DNA of 64,000 bases, from the NCBI RefSeq assembly GCF_000611645.1, contig NW_014013622.1, forward strand, positions 11,118-75,117. Direction: 5' to 3'. The notes below the pieces were generated by a model, which searched no databases, was not told the origin of the DNA, and worked only from the letters and a program-made list of their open reading frames with translations. Below are positions 48,428 to 58,782 of the stretch, one piece after another; the stretch's first letter is position 1; every line of letters starts with the position of its first letter. Source of the stretch: Monoraphidium neglectum. Its lineage: Eukaryota > Chlorophyta > Chlorophyceae > Sphaeropleales > Selenastraceae. The position numbers and the translations under genes are program-made.

Positions 48428-51400
48428 ATGGCGGCAGGGCGGGCACGCGACAGTGCCGCAGCTGCGAGTGCCCAAGCCTTTGACAGCGCCATCCTTGCCC
48501 TGGTTACCGTGCTGAGGCGCAAGCCGACGCGAGGCGCCAAAGAAACCACACGGCAGCGCGCCGGGAACGCCCTGCATTCGCTCGGCGCAGCGGCTGAAGC
48601 TGATCGCAACCGGGTCATGGGCATTGCAGGCCCCGTGGCCGCAGCGGCGCCTTCAGACGCTGCACTGCAGCAGCTGCTGGGCTGCCTGCGCACGACGGAC
48701 ACGGGCGCGGCGGATGTGGTTTTCGAGGCAGCATGTGTCCTCATGCTTGGTGAGCTTGTTATGCATATGCGTCGGAGGGCCCCCGCTGCCAACAGTCGCC
48801 CTTTCTATCAAGCCAACGCTGCCAGCGCAGTGCCCCATGTCATGCTGACGTTACCCTGCAGTGACAGCCATGCAGGGGGACAGCGGGAAGTGCTGGTAGC
48901 ACTTACGTTCGGGTGGCGACTGAGCAGCTGCTCGCCGCGCGAACAGCATGGTTTGCAGGCGGCCGCTGTCGCCGCAAACACAGCAGCAGGACAGATGCAG
49001 GCGCAGCCACGCTGGCATGTGGCTGGATGGCCACACGGCCGGAACGCCTTTTGAGACTGCCGCGCCTGGTGCAAATGACCAGCGCGCCCTCTCCCCACGC
49101 CACTCTTGAAGGTTCTGGACATGCGACTGCCAGGCAGGTGCAGCTGGCCGCGGCGCCCGGCTTCCTCAGCCGTGCGGTCGCCTGCATCGGCAGCGCCAAC
49201 CGCACCGCTTTGACCGCCGCCGAGGCGGTGCGAGCCATGACGACGCACTGCGCCGAATCTGCTGCCCTGGTGCTGCGGGAGGAGGGCATGGTGCGGGCGC
49301 TGGTGCGGCTGCTGGACCCTGCCAAGGCGAATCCCGAGTGAGCACTTTATGCAGAGATGCATGCCGCTTACCGGCGTTGCTTGTCGTGAAATAGAAGCCA
49401 GCTGAAACATCCTGCATTAGACACCAGCGAGCCTGCACATGCCAAGCCGACCCTGTCAATCCGCGGCAGCGTCGGCCGGGGCGCTCCCGGATGTTTCGTT
49501 GGCGGTTGGTGCCGCGCCCGCGACCGCGTCGCGGCCTCACCTCGCCCGGCGCCCGCGCCACTCCCTGCCCACGCAGCCGCTCGCTGCGCGACGCTGCCTT
49601 CAAGGCCTGCGTCGGCCTGCTTACAAAGTGCGGCACTGAGGGCCGCGCCGCGCTCGCCGCCGAGCCCGCGTTCGTCGCGGCCGCCTGCCGCATGGTGGGC
49701 AGCTGCATCGCAGACTCCCTGTATGTCAGCCTGACGGCCCTGTCCAGCCTGGGGCAGGACTGCAGCACGCCGCCGGCCGGCGAGGGCCGCAGCCTGCTGG
49801 CGGCCAGCTTGCGGGCGGGAGACCTGGAGGCGCTGGCCGGCGGCCTGGCCAAAGCAGTGCGGGACTACGTGCCCGTGGGCAACAGCCTCCCGGCGCACGA
49901 CAACGAGCCGCTGCGGGGCGCAGCGGTCAGGGTGCTCAAGCTAGCGGCGTGGCTGCTGGCAGACCCTGGGCTCGGGGACGGCGCGGCGCGGGCGATGCCG
50001 CCCGGCGCTGCGCTGCACATTGGCGCTTTGGCGCTCGGCGTGCCGGGCGCCGACCCCCGGGACGTGAGCTGGGGGCGCTGCGCGTCGGGTCGGGGCCGAA
50101 GGGGTCGGGGCCCTGGTTCGTCGCACGACCGGCGAGCATGCCGTCGTCGATTCACCCCGTCGCACATCTCTGTTCGCGTGGCCCCCGCAAATCCCCGCGT
50201 ATCCGCTGACACCGGACGCCGGGATGCGCGCCGCCCCGCGCCGGCCGCTGTGCCTCGCAGGACGAGCTGCGGGGATTTGCTGGCCGCGCCCTGGACGAGC
50301 TGACGCGTCGAAGCGTGGAAGCCGCGGGGACGATCCTGATGCAGGAGGACTTCGCCGTCGCACTGCTGGACGGCTGGGCCGCCGGCGCCGGCCCCGGCAC
50401 TGCCGCCGGCTCGCGCGCGCCCCAGTTCATCGCGTGGCTCTGCCGCGTCGAGGGCGCCCCCGTGCCCCCCCGCGCGCGCGGCGCGCTGCTGTCGGCCATC
50501 GCGCGCGGGCTCTAGCAGGCGGGCGGCAGTTGGGCGAAAATCGCGGCGGGCGCGATGGCGCTGCTGGCCCGAGGGGAGTTGGCGTGCGAGGCCGCCGGCC
50601 ACGACGGGATCATGCGGGGCGTCGCCGCGTGGCTCGGCCGCGCCGCCGCCGAGCTGCGGCGGGTGCGGTTGGCGCGCGACGCCGCGTCGCTGCGCGGGGC
50701 TCTCTTGTCAGCGGGCGCCGCGGCGGAGGCTGCAGCGGGTCTTGCTTGCTGGCCGGGCGCTGCGAAGTCGGCCGCAGCCCGGGATGGGTCGCTTGTGCGT
50801 GAGCTGCTGGGTGCGGCCCTCCTGCAGCTGCCCGACTGCACGGCGGAAGCCACTGACGTGCTGCGGGCGTGGCAGTGCAAGGCGCACGCCGCGGCCGGGC
50901 TGCGGTTGCTGGTGGCAGGCGCGCTGCTTGACGCGGCAGGCGGGGCGCCGCGGCTGACGGGCGCGGGCGCGTGGGATGAGGTGCTTTGCGCTGCGCCCTC
51001 GCTGCTGCGGGAGAGCGCGGCCGTGCTCGTCGCCCACCGGGGCCGCCGCCAGGGGGAGGGCGACGGAGAGGCTGTTGTTGGTGGCAGCTGTGCAAGCAGC
51101 GACCGCAGCGGCGGCGGCGGCCATAGCGGCAGTGGCACTGGCAGCGGCAGCGCCACCGCCGGCGGCAGCGGGAGCGGCAGCAGTGGCGCCCAGCACGGTG
51201 CCGAGAGGCCTGAAAGTAATGCGGACGCGACCGCCGACGCGGCGCACAAGACGTGCGCCGCCGTGTGCTCCACTGCGGCCCTCGTGCTGCTGATTGACAC
51301 ACAGGAGCCAGAGGGCAACAGCAGCGGCGGCAGCAGCAGCAGCAGCAGCAGCTGCGCGGGTCCGGCGCTGGAGGAGCTGCACGCCGCAGCCGCCGGCGTC

Positions 51401-52387
51401 TGCGGCTGCGGCCGGCTGACCGGCCAAGCGCTCCTGGCAATGGTGGAGGCGGCCCGCGGCCTGGAGGCTGCGGCGGCGAGCGGGGACACGGCAGCATGCG
51501 AGCTGTTGCGGCCGATGCTTGCCCGTCTGCTGGCCAACGCGCGCCGCTTGGCGGACGCGCATGCGACAGCGCCGTGCGAGGAAGGCAGCCCCGAATCGAG
51601 CAGCCTGCGGCCCACTCAGGTCGAGGGGCGGGCCGGCCCGAGCCAGCTGAGCGGCGGCAGCGGGCGCTGCGGTGGAGAGGCGGCCGCGTTTTATTGGCCG
51701 CCAGCGCCTGCAATGAATTCTGTCCGAATCGGCACCGCCGCGCTGCGCGATGCCGTCCAGCGCCCTCTGACTGGTTGCGCCGGCGCCCCTCGGCCCATCT
51801 GCCGCGTTTGCGTCGGCGGCGATTCGGCAGAGGCGTCGCGCGGCGGCTGCGGCACCTCGGCCGCGCCGGAGATCGGCGCCGCTCTGCGCAAGGTGTATGC
51901 GGAACCGCTGCCCTTGAAGCGCAGTGCCCCGTTGGCAGTGATGTTGGCGGGTGCGGCTGGTGTCAGGGCTGAACTTGGTGAGAAGCCTGAGGAGGATCGA
52001 TGGTTCGAGGCCCCCGTTCCATTGGCAGCCCGCGAGACTGCCTGTGAACAACCTGCACCACAGCATCAGCCGCCGAAGCGTAAACCCCGCACGCCCCCAG
52101 CTGTTGAGCCGGCCGTCGCCTGCGCCGCGGCGCCCGGAGATGGCCCGGCGCAGGACTGCCTTGCGCCCCGGGCGCCGGGCAGCGGCCGCACCCGCGGCTG
52201 CGCGTATTGCGGGAGGACGTCCGCGCAGGGCGCGGCGCTGCGGCGCTGCGCGGGGTGCGGCGCGCTGACGGGCGTGCGCTACTGCAGCCAGGCATGCTGC
52301 CGCAACCACTGGGTGCGGACGGGGCACAGGCAGCAGTGCGAGGAGGCGCAGCGGCAGTTGCGGGAGCAGATTGTGCAGCAGCAGTAG
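48428..52387 (+). pseudogene. ARM-like/MYND zinc-finger family, copy B (internal TAG in exon 4)
   Basis: Exons 48428-48749, 49112-49337, 49577-50063 and 50261-52387 match copies C and D in number, phase and borders (1,054 codons). Exon 4 is interrupted by an in-frame TAG at 50513-50515, directly after the conserved LLSAIARGL; the same frame continues at once (QAGGSWAKIAAGAMALLA) to the MYND finger (CAYCGRTSAQGA, RCAGCG, RYCSQACCRNHWVRTGH) and the normal TAG. No intron of workable length removes the stop. If translated as is, the product would be about 428 residues of ARM-like repeats without the MYND finger. A real pseudogene, a polymorphic null allele or a sequencing error are the alternatives. 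A TGTAA motif follows the stop at 52551-52555. Confidence 0.82.
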
Positions 52388-52510
52388 CAGCAGCAAAAGT
52401 AGAAGCAGCAGCAACAGCAGCAGTAGCAGCAGCAGATGTCAGCAGCAGCAGCAGCAGAAGCAGCAGCAGAAGTAGCACCAGCAGAAGCAGCAGCAGCCAC
52501 AACGACTGAA
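52388..52510 (+). repeat. CAG/GCA-rich tract after copy B
   Basis: Degenerate CAG/GCA/GTA repeats continue the poly-Gln coding end of the gene past its stop. The same happens after copy C, showing slippage across the stop codon region. Confidence 0.8.
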
Positions 52511-52554
52511 GGATCAACAGCCGCAGCAGCAGTGAGCCTCACCCAGCACGTGTA

Positions 52555-53060
52555 ATCAGGCAGCAGGGTTGCACATATGGCACGGCTGCCAATGAGCTTA
52601 TCCGGGGCGGGTCGCGTAACGCAGGTGTGAAGTGTTGCAGGCCACATGTGGAGCAATGGAGGGCGTGATACTGGTGGTTGAAAGTGCTACTCTCGACGGA
52701 GTGTTCAGGGTTTGTGACGGCGCACGCCGGCCTGGTTACCACCTATTTGCCGTGCCCTCCTGCAGCGATTTTGTCTTGCTGCCCTCGTGTTGTATGAAAT
52801 GTGGCTTTGTGCTGAGACGTGTCAAATCATACTCCACATTGCATGCACGCGTACAGCCCACATTTGCTGTCAACTGCAAACTCCTGCCTGTGCGCTTCGT
52901 AAACTGGCCTGGAATTGATGAGCAGGCGTGGTTCAAAGCCGCTCAAAACAACAACAACTCACTAGGCCCCGGGTTCAACCTCACCATGTACCTTAAGCTA
53001 GGGCCATCCGCGCTTCCTTTGTGGCTCGCTGCAGAGAGCGACGCCGGGACAGCCAGTCAC
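52555..53060 (+). repeat. MYND-family downstream flanking block, copy B
   Basis: Conserved with the blocks after C and D over about 500 bases: GTGATACTGGTGGTTGAAAG, TTGTCTTGCTGCCCTCGTG, ACTCCACATTGCATGCACGC, TTCAAAGCCGCTCA and GAGCGACGCCGGG, in the same order. No gene recognised. Confidence 0.8.
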
Positions 53061-53109
53061 ATGTCGTGGTCTGTTTGCTCGGCGGACTGTGCTTTGCTTT
53101 ACAGATAAG

Positions 53110-53520
53110 GTCTGTAAAAAGCACAGTCCATCACCCAGTTGTTAGGTGGAAATGCACCTGGAACATCACAGGCCAACACCACACCCATCGTCCTAGAACC
53201 AGACTTAATGAGAGGGGAACAGGCTGCAAAGCTGCCTGTATTGGTGGCAGGGGAGGGAGGGCAGCGGCGGCATGTGCGCGCCATGTACATATCTGGCAAC
53301 ACGCTGGAGGTCAGGAGATAGTCAGCGTTCGGCTGCCTGACCACACTGTACTTACGGCTTTGTGGTCCGTGGGTTGAAGGCTGGGTGCACATTGCGCCTG
53401 CCAAGCATGCTGTCATCATTGCTCAGCGGCCGCACCATCAGAGAAACTGCCTCCCTGGTGCGAGGTAGCAAGTAGCAACAGCGAGTGGGGGTCAAGTTGA
53501 TGGGCGACTGCGCTATTGCA
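53110..53520 (+). repeat. MYND-family upstream flanking block, copy C
   Basis: Carries AACATCACAGGCCAACACCA, CCATCGTCCTAGAACCAG, GGCAGGGGAGGGAGGGCAG, AAGCATGCTGTCAT and GGGCGACTGCGCTATT, colinear with the other units. Confidence 0.8.
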
Positions 53521-53723
53521 AACGCTTTCTTATCATATTCTTGCGAACATTTCACAGACACGCGCGCGCAACTGTCACAAAATTTCATCCTTGGCACGCG
53601 TTCGTATCTTGCAACTGAGCAACGATGTAGCTATTCGGAGGCTGTCGGCATATATCTCAACAATCCGAATTTACGTTCTGAACGCCTGGCGCAACCGCAT
53701 CATCCCGTCGCTTGCCCTGCGAG

Positions 53724-56700
53724 ATGGCAGCAGGGCGGGCCTCCAATGGTGCCGCAGCCGAGAGCGCCCAAGCCTTCGACAGCGCCGTCCTTGCCCTGGT
53801 CACCGTGCTGAGGCGCAAGCCGGCGCGCGGTGCCAGAGAGCCCACGCTGGAGCGCGCCGCAACTGCCCTGCATTCTCTCCGCACAGCGGCTGAGGCCGAT
53901 CGCGGCCGGGTCGCCGCCGCTCCAGGAAGTGGGGCGCCGCCCGCCACGGCGGCGGTGCCGTCAAACGCTGCGTTGCAGCAGCTGCTGGGCTGCCTGCGCA
54001 CGACGGACACGGGCGCGGTGGAGGCGGTCTTTGAGGCCACATGCGTGCTTGTGGAAGGTGAGCGGTGCGTGTGCACACCTGCGGTTCGAGGGGACCAAGC
54101 CTGGCACATGCCCCTCACTGCCAGTGACCACTCGCGGGCAGTGACAGCCATTCAAAAGGCAGACATGCTGGCAGCGTGCGAGCCAAGCGGCCGCTCAGCA
54201 GGCCGCTTCCCATGCAAACAGCACGCTCTGCGGTTGGCAGCAGGCGCCGCAGGTGCAACAACGTGACTAACGCAGCTGTGCGGGTTGCTGTGTGGCTGGA
54301 TGGCTGCACGATTGGGGCGTCTGCCATGTTACCGGCAACTGGTGCAAGTCAATAGCAGACCCTCTCACTGCCCCTTTCCTCAAAGGTGCCAGCCTGGCGA
54401 CTGCTCGGCAGGTGCAGCTGGCCGCGGCGCCGGGCTTCCTCGGCCGCGCGGCTGCCTGCATTGGGAGCGCCAACCGCGCCGCCTTGACCGCCGCAAAGGC
54501 AGTGCGAGCAATGGCGCACTGCGCCGGCTCGGCTGCCCTGGTGTTGCGGGAGGAGGGCATGGTGCGGGCGCTGACGCGGCTGCTGGACCCCGCCAAGGCG
54601 AATCCCGAGTGAGCACCTTGCAATGCCACTTGCTTGTGTTTTTCGAACGCCCAGGTTGAAGCCAGCTAGTATGTTATGCTGCAGTCGACACAGCCAAGCC
54701 CGCACGTGCCGGGCCGACCCTGTCAATAAAGCTGCAGTGTCGGCCTGTGTGCTCTTGGCTGCTTACCCGGCGGTCGGCTCCGCGCCAGCGCCGGCGTCCT
54801 GGGCTCACCTCGCTCGGCGCCCGCGCCAATCCATGTCTGCGCAGCCGGGAGCTACGAGACGCTGCATTCAAGGCCTGCGTCGGCCTGCTCCTCAACAGCG
54901 GTGCCGAGGGCTGCGCCGCGCTCGCGGCCGCGCCCGCGTTCATCTCGGCCGCCTGCCGCATGGCGGGCAGCCGCGTCGCCGACTCGAGGTTCTTCAGCCT
55001 GACGGCCCTGACCCGCCTGATGCATGAATGCAGCACGCTGCCGGCCGACAAAGGCTGCAGCCTGCTGGCGGCCAGCTTGCGGGCGGGAGACCCGGAGGCG
55101 CTGGCCGGCGGCCTGGCCAAAGCCGCGCGTGACTACGTGGGCAGCAGCCTGCAGGCAAGCCAGAGCGAGTCGATGCGGGGCGAGGTGGTCAAGGTGCTGA
55201 AGCTGATAGTGTGGCTGCTGGCTCAGCCGGGGGCCGGGGACGACGCGGCGCGGGCGATGCCGCCCGGCGTGGCACTAGATCTGGCCGCTTTGGCGCTGGG
55301 CGCGCGCAAGGCGGACCCCGAAGACGTGAGCGGGGGCGTGGGGGGATGCGGCTTGGGTCGGGGTAAGATGCAGGGGGCCCCGTGCCACAGCTGCGCGGCC
55401 GGCGTTCGGGGCGAAGTTCTGGCGCCCGCCAGCCGTCCCTTTACTGCTTGCCGTGTGACCCTCCCCCCGCCTGGCGTCCCGGCCAACGCCCAAATCCGCA
55501 CGCCCGCCGGCCTGCGCCGGCCGCCTCGACCCTCAGGATGAGTTGCAGTACATGGCCCTGAGCGCGCTGGAAGAGTTGATACGCCTCAACGAGGACGCGG
55601 CGGGGGCCGTCCTGATGCAGGAGGACACCGCCGTCGTCCTGCTAGACGGCTGGGCCACCAGCGCCGCCGTCGCCGCCGCAGCCGCCGCCGGCAGGCAAGC
55701 GCCCCATTTTCCCGCGTGGCTTGGCCGCAGCATGGAGGCCGCCGCGCCCTCGCCCCTGCGCGCCTCGCTGCTGTCTGCGGTCGCGCGCGGGCTCGCCCCT
55801 GAGGGAGGCCCCAGCTGGGCAAAAATCGCGGCAGGTACGCTTGGGATGCTGGCTCCCGGCTTGCTATGTGAGGCAGCACAGGAGGAGAGGATCGTGCTGG
55901 GCACTGTCGCGTTCCTCGGACGCGCGGCTGCCGAGCTGCGGCGCGTGAGCTCTGCAGGCGACGCCGAAGCGCTGAGCGAGGCGTTGTGGAACGCGCACAG
56001 CATGTCGGACACCGTGGCGCGCCTCGCCGCCTGCCCGGGCGCCGCTGTGTCGGCCGCGGCCCTTGATGGGTCGCTTGTGCGCGCTCTGCTGGGTGCGGCC
56101 CTCGTGAGGCCCGACTGCGTGGCGGAGGCCTCAGATTTGCATCAGCTGTGGCAGTGCAAGGCGAACGCCGCAACTGGGCTGCGGTTGCTGGTGGCGGGTG
56201 TGCTGCTTGAAGCGCCAAGCGGCGCGCCGCGGTTGGCGGGGGCGGGCGCGTGGGACGAGGTGCTTCGCGCGGCGCCCTCCCTGCTGCGTGAGAGCGTGGA
56301 TGTGCTTGCCGCCCACAGGCGCCGCCGCAAGGAGGAGGGTGGTGGTGGGGAGGTCGTCGGTGGCAGCAACATCATCGGCGGCTATGGTGGCGCCGGCAGC
56401 ACCAGTGGCGGCGGCATCGGCAGCGGTGACGGCAGCAAAAGCAGCAGCAGCAGCGGCGATGACAGTGCCAACAGCCCTGACAGTATCGCGGATGGGATTG
56501 CCCACGCGGCGCACGAGACGTGCGCTGCCGTGTGCTCGGCTGTGGCTCTCATACTGCTCATTGACACCCAGGAGCCAGAGGGCAGCAGCAGCGGCAGCAG
56601 CGGCAGCAGCGGCAGCAGCGGCAGCAGCGGCAGCGGCGGCAGCTGCTGTGAGGTGCCGGGGCCAGCGCCGCGCTCACTGGAGGGGCTGCGCGCTGCGGTC

Positions 56701-57709
56701 GCCGGCGTCTGCGGCTGCGGCCGGCTGACCGGCCAAGCGTTCCTGGCGTTGTCGATAGTGGATGTGGCCTGCAACCTGGAGGCTGCGGCGGCGAGCGGGG
56801 CTGCGCGGGCAGGCCAGGAGCTGCGGACGGTGCTTTCCCGTCTGCTGGCCGAGACGCGCCGGTTGGCGGGTGCGCAGCCGCCAGCGCCGCGTGAGGGCGA
56901 TGCTTCCCAATCAAGGTGTCTGGAGGGGCCTCAGTTTGAGGAGCGGGCCGCCCCGAACCAGCTGAGCTGCAGCAGCGGGTGCCGCGGCGGAGATGCTGCC
57001 GCATCCGAGCAGCCGGCAGCGCCTACGACAGCGGGCGTTCGGACCGGCACCGCCGCCGCGCTGCGCACCGCCGTGCAGCGCCCTGCGCCTGGTGAGCGCG
57101 GCGGCTCTTGGCCCGCCTGCAGCGTTTGCGTCAGGGGCTCGGACGGCAGCTGCAACAGGTTGGACGTGCCGCAGGTCGACTCCGATATGCGCGAGCTGTG
57201 TGCGACACCGCCGACGGCGGAGCACTGCGCCTCGCTGGCAGAGCTGGTGGCAGGTTTGGCTGGTTTCAGGGCCCAGATAGGCGAGATCCCGACGGTGGAC
57301 AGATGGTTCGAGGCCCTTATTCCGTTGGCAGCACGCGACGCTGCCTGTGAGCCACCCACACCCCAGCCTCAGCCGCCGAAGCGAGAGCCCCACACGCGCC
57401 CAGCCGTCACGCCCGCCGCTGCCGGCGCCGCAGCGCCTGGAGGGGCCCCTACACAACAGTGCCATGCGCACAGCGCGCCACGCAGCGGTCGCACCCGCGG
57501 CTGCGCGTACTGCGGCGCGACGGCCAAGCAGGGCGCGGAGCTGCGGCGCTGCGCGGGATGCGGCGCGCTGACGGGCGTGCGCTACTGCAGCCAGGCCTGC
57601 TGCCGCAACCACTGGGTGCGGACGGGGCACAGGCAGCAGTGCGAGGAGGCGCAGCGGGAGCTGCGGCGGCGGACTGTCCAGCAGCAGCAGCTTCATCATC
57701 ATCATCCAC

Positions 57710-57723
<14 letters not shown>
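53724..57723 (+). CDS. ARM-like/MYND zinc-finger family protein, copy C (intact)
   Basis: Function unknown. Exons 53724-54057, 54386-54608, 54845-55325 and 55537-57723 (TAG) give 1,074 residues with no internal stop. Exons 1-3 are helical and Ala/Leu-rich: LQQLLGCLRTTDTGAVEAVF, QLAAAPGFLGRAAACIGSAN, LREEGMVRALTRLLDPAKA and ELRDAAFKACVGLLL. These look like degenerate ARM/HEAT repeats. Exon 4 begins DELQYMALSALEELIRLNED, continues helical to a Ser/Gly tract after DTQEPEGSS, and ends in a MYND-type finger at about 1003-1041: CAYCGATAKQGA, RCAGCGALTG, RYCSQACCRNHW and GHRQQC supply the eight zinc ligands in the normal order. A His/Gln-rich tail follows. The start Met is the first in frame and lies at the same place in C and D. 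A TATA-like CATATATC at 53648-53655 precedes it. It is probably expressed, since frame and splice sites are kept. Confidence 0.85.
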
Positions 57724-57769
<46 letters not shown>

Positions 57770-57800
57770 CAGCACAACAGCAGCCGCAGCAGCCGTAACG
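57724..57800 (+). repeat. CAG tract after the copy C stop
   Basis: An almost pure (CAG)n run immediately after the TAG stop, in frame with the poly-Gln end; a single-base change at the stop would extend the Gln tail. Confidence 0.85.
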
Positions 57801-57821
57801 TCACCCATCAAGATCAGCCTT

Positions 57822-58380
57822 TCAGCAGGGTTATCCACTTGGAACGGCTGCAAATGTACTAATAAGGGGCCGGTTTGCAAATCGCAGGTGTGGATGTGTT
57901 GCAGGTCACAAGACAACCGTCGGAGGGCGTGATACTGGTGGTTAGAAGGTGCCACTTTTGTGGAATTCAAGGGGCCTGACGGCGGACCCGGCCTGGTTAC
58001 CACCCAACACTCGTGGCCCCCTGCGGCAACTTGGTCTTGCTGCCCTCGTGTCTTTTGCAATGTGACTTTGTGCTTGATTGCCTGCGTGGAAACCTTGGCT
58101 TTGTGATGCGCCATAATCCTATACTCCATATCGTACGCACACCTACGGCCCACAATTGTCAATTTCACAACCCTGCCTGTGTGCAAGCTGGCAGTATCGA
58201 TGAGTAGGTGTGATTCAAAGCCGCTCAAATCAATCCACAAGGGCCGGGGTCACATCTAAGCCTGAACCTAAAACCCCAGGGCCACCCGTGCGTCCAGATG
58301 TGCCTCGCTGCGCCGCAGGTAACGCCAGGGCGGCAAGGCAGCACCCTGCGGTGCCGGTTGCTGCCGTCCAATCCGTGACC
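57822..58380 (+). repeat. MYND-family downstream flanking block, copy C
   Basis: Colinear with 52555-53060: GTGATACTGGTGGTTAGAAG, TTGGTCTTGCTGCCCTCGTG, TATACTCCATATCGTACGCA and ATTCAAAGCCGCTCAAATCA. Confidence 0.8.
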
Positions 58381-58399
58381 ACCGGCTGCATGTATGGTC

Positions 58400-58600
58400 A
58401 GTTGAAGTAGAAGTATACCTCAAATACCGGGTTGAAGGCTGGGTGCGCAGTGCGCCTCCCAAGTACAGTAAGAGTATGCTGTCATTTCTCGCCCGCTCAG
58501 CGCAGACACCACGTGAGCTCCTCCCTGGTGCTTCGTAGCAACATCAGGGTTCATCTTAACGGGTGACTGCGCTGTTACATCTTCTTGCGAGTTATGAACA
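58400..58600 (+). repeat. MYND-family upstream flanking block, copy C-D spacer
   Basis: A shortened version of the upstream block: GTATGCTGTCATTTCTC, CTCCTCCCTGGTGCTTCGTA and GGGTGACTGCGCTGTTAC are kept, while the CACCACACCCATCGTCC part seen in the other units is missing. Confidence 0.7.
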
Positions 58601-58782
58601 CCACACGCACGCACACGTCACCTTTACACGGTATCATAATACTGCCCACCGACGTTCGTCACTTGCAAGTTGGAGTGAGCCTGTCAGCATACTAGACAAT
58701 CCAAAGTATTACTGTATGTATACTTAAACGCCTAGCACAACTGCAGCCACCCCAACACCATCGCTTGCCCTGCGCAAGCGGC

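Noticed and set aside
50513..50515. Reassignment of TAG as a sense codon to explain the nonsense codons in copies A and B
   Set aside because: TAG is the normal terminator of the histone H1, KCS and CCR4-type genes and of MYND copies C and D, so a changed code is not tenable.
50708..52414. A 568-codon minus-strand frame opposite MYND copy B
   Set aside because: It is the shadow of a coding exon whose frame, motifs and paralogues are all on the plus strand.
52555..53060. Conserved flanking block as a transposon or LTR
   Set aside because: It has no terminal repeats, target duplications or enzyme gene and always accompanies a MYND gene, so segmental duplication explains it better.
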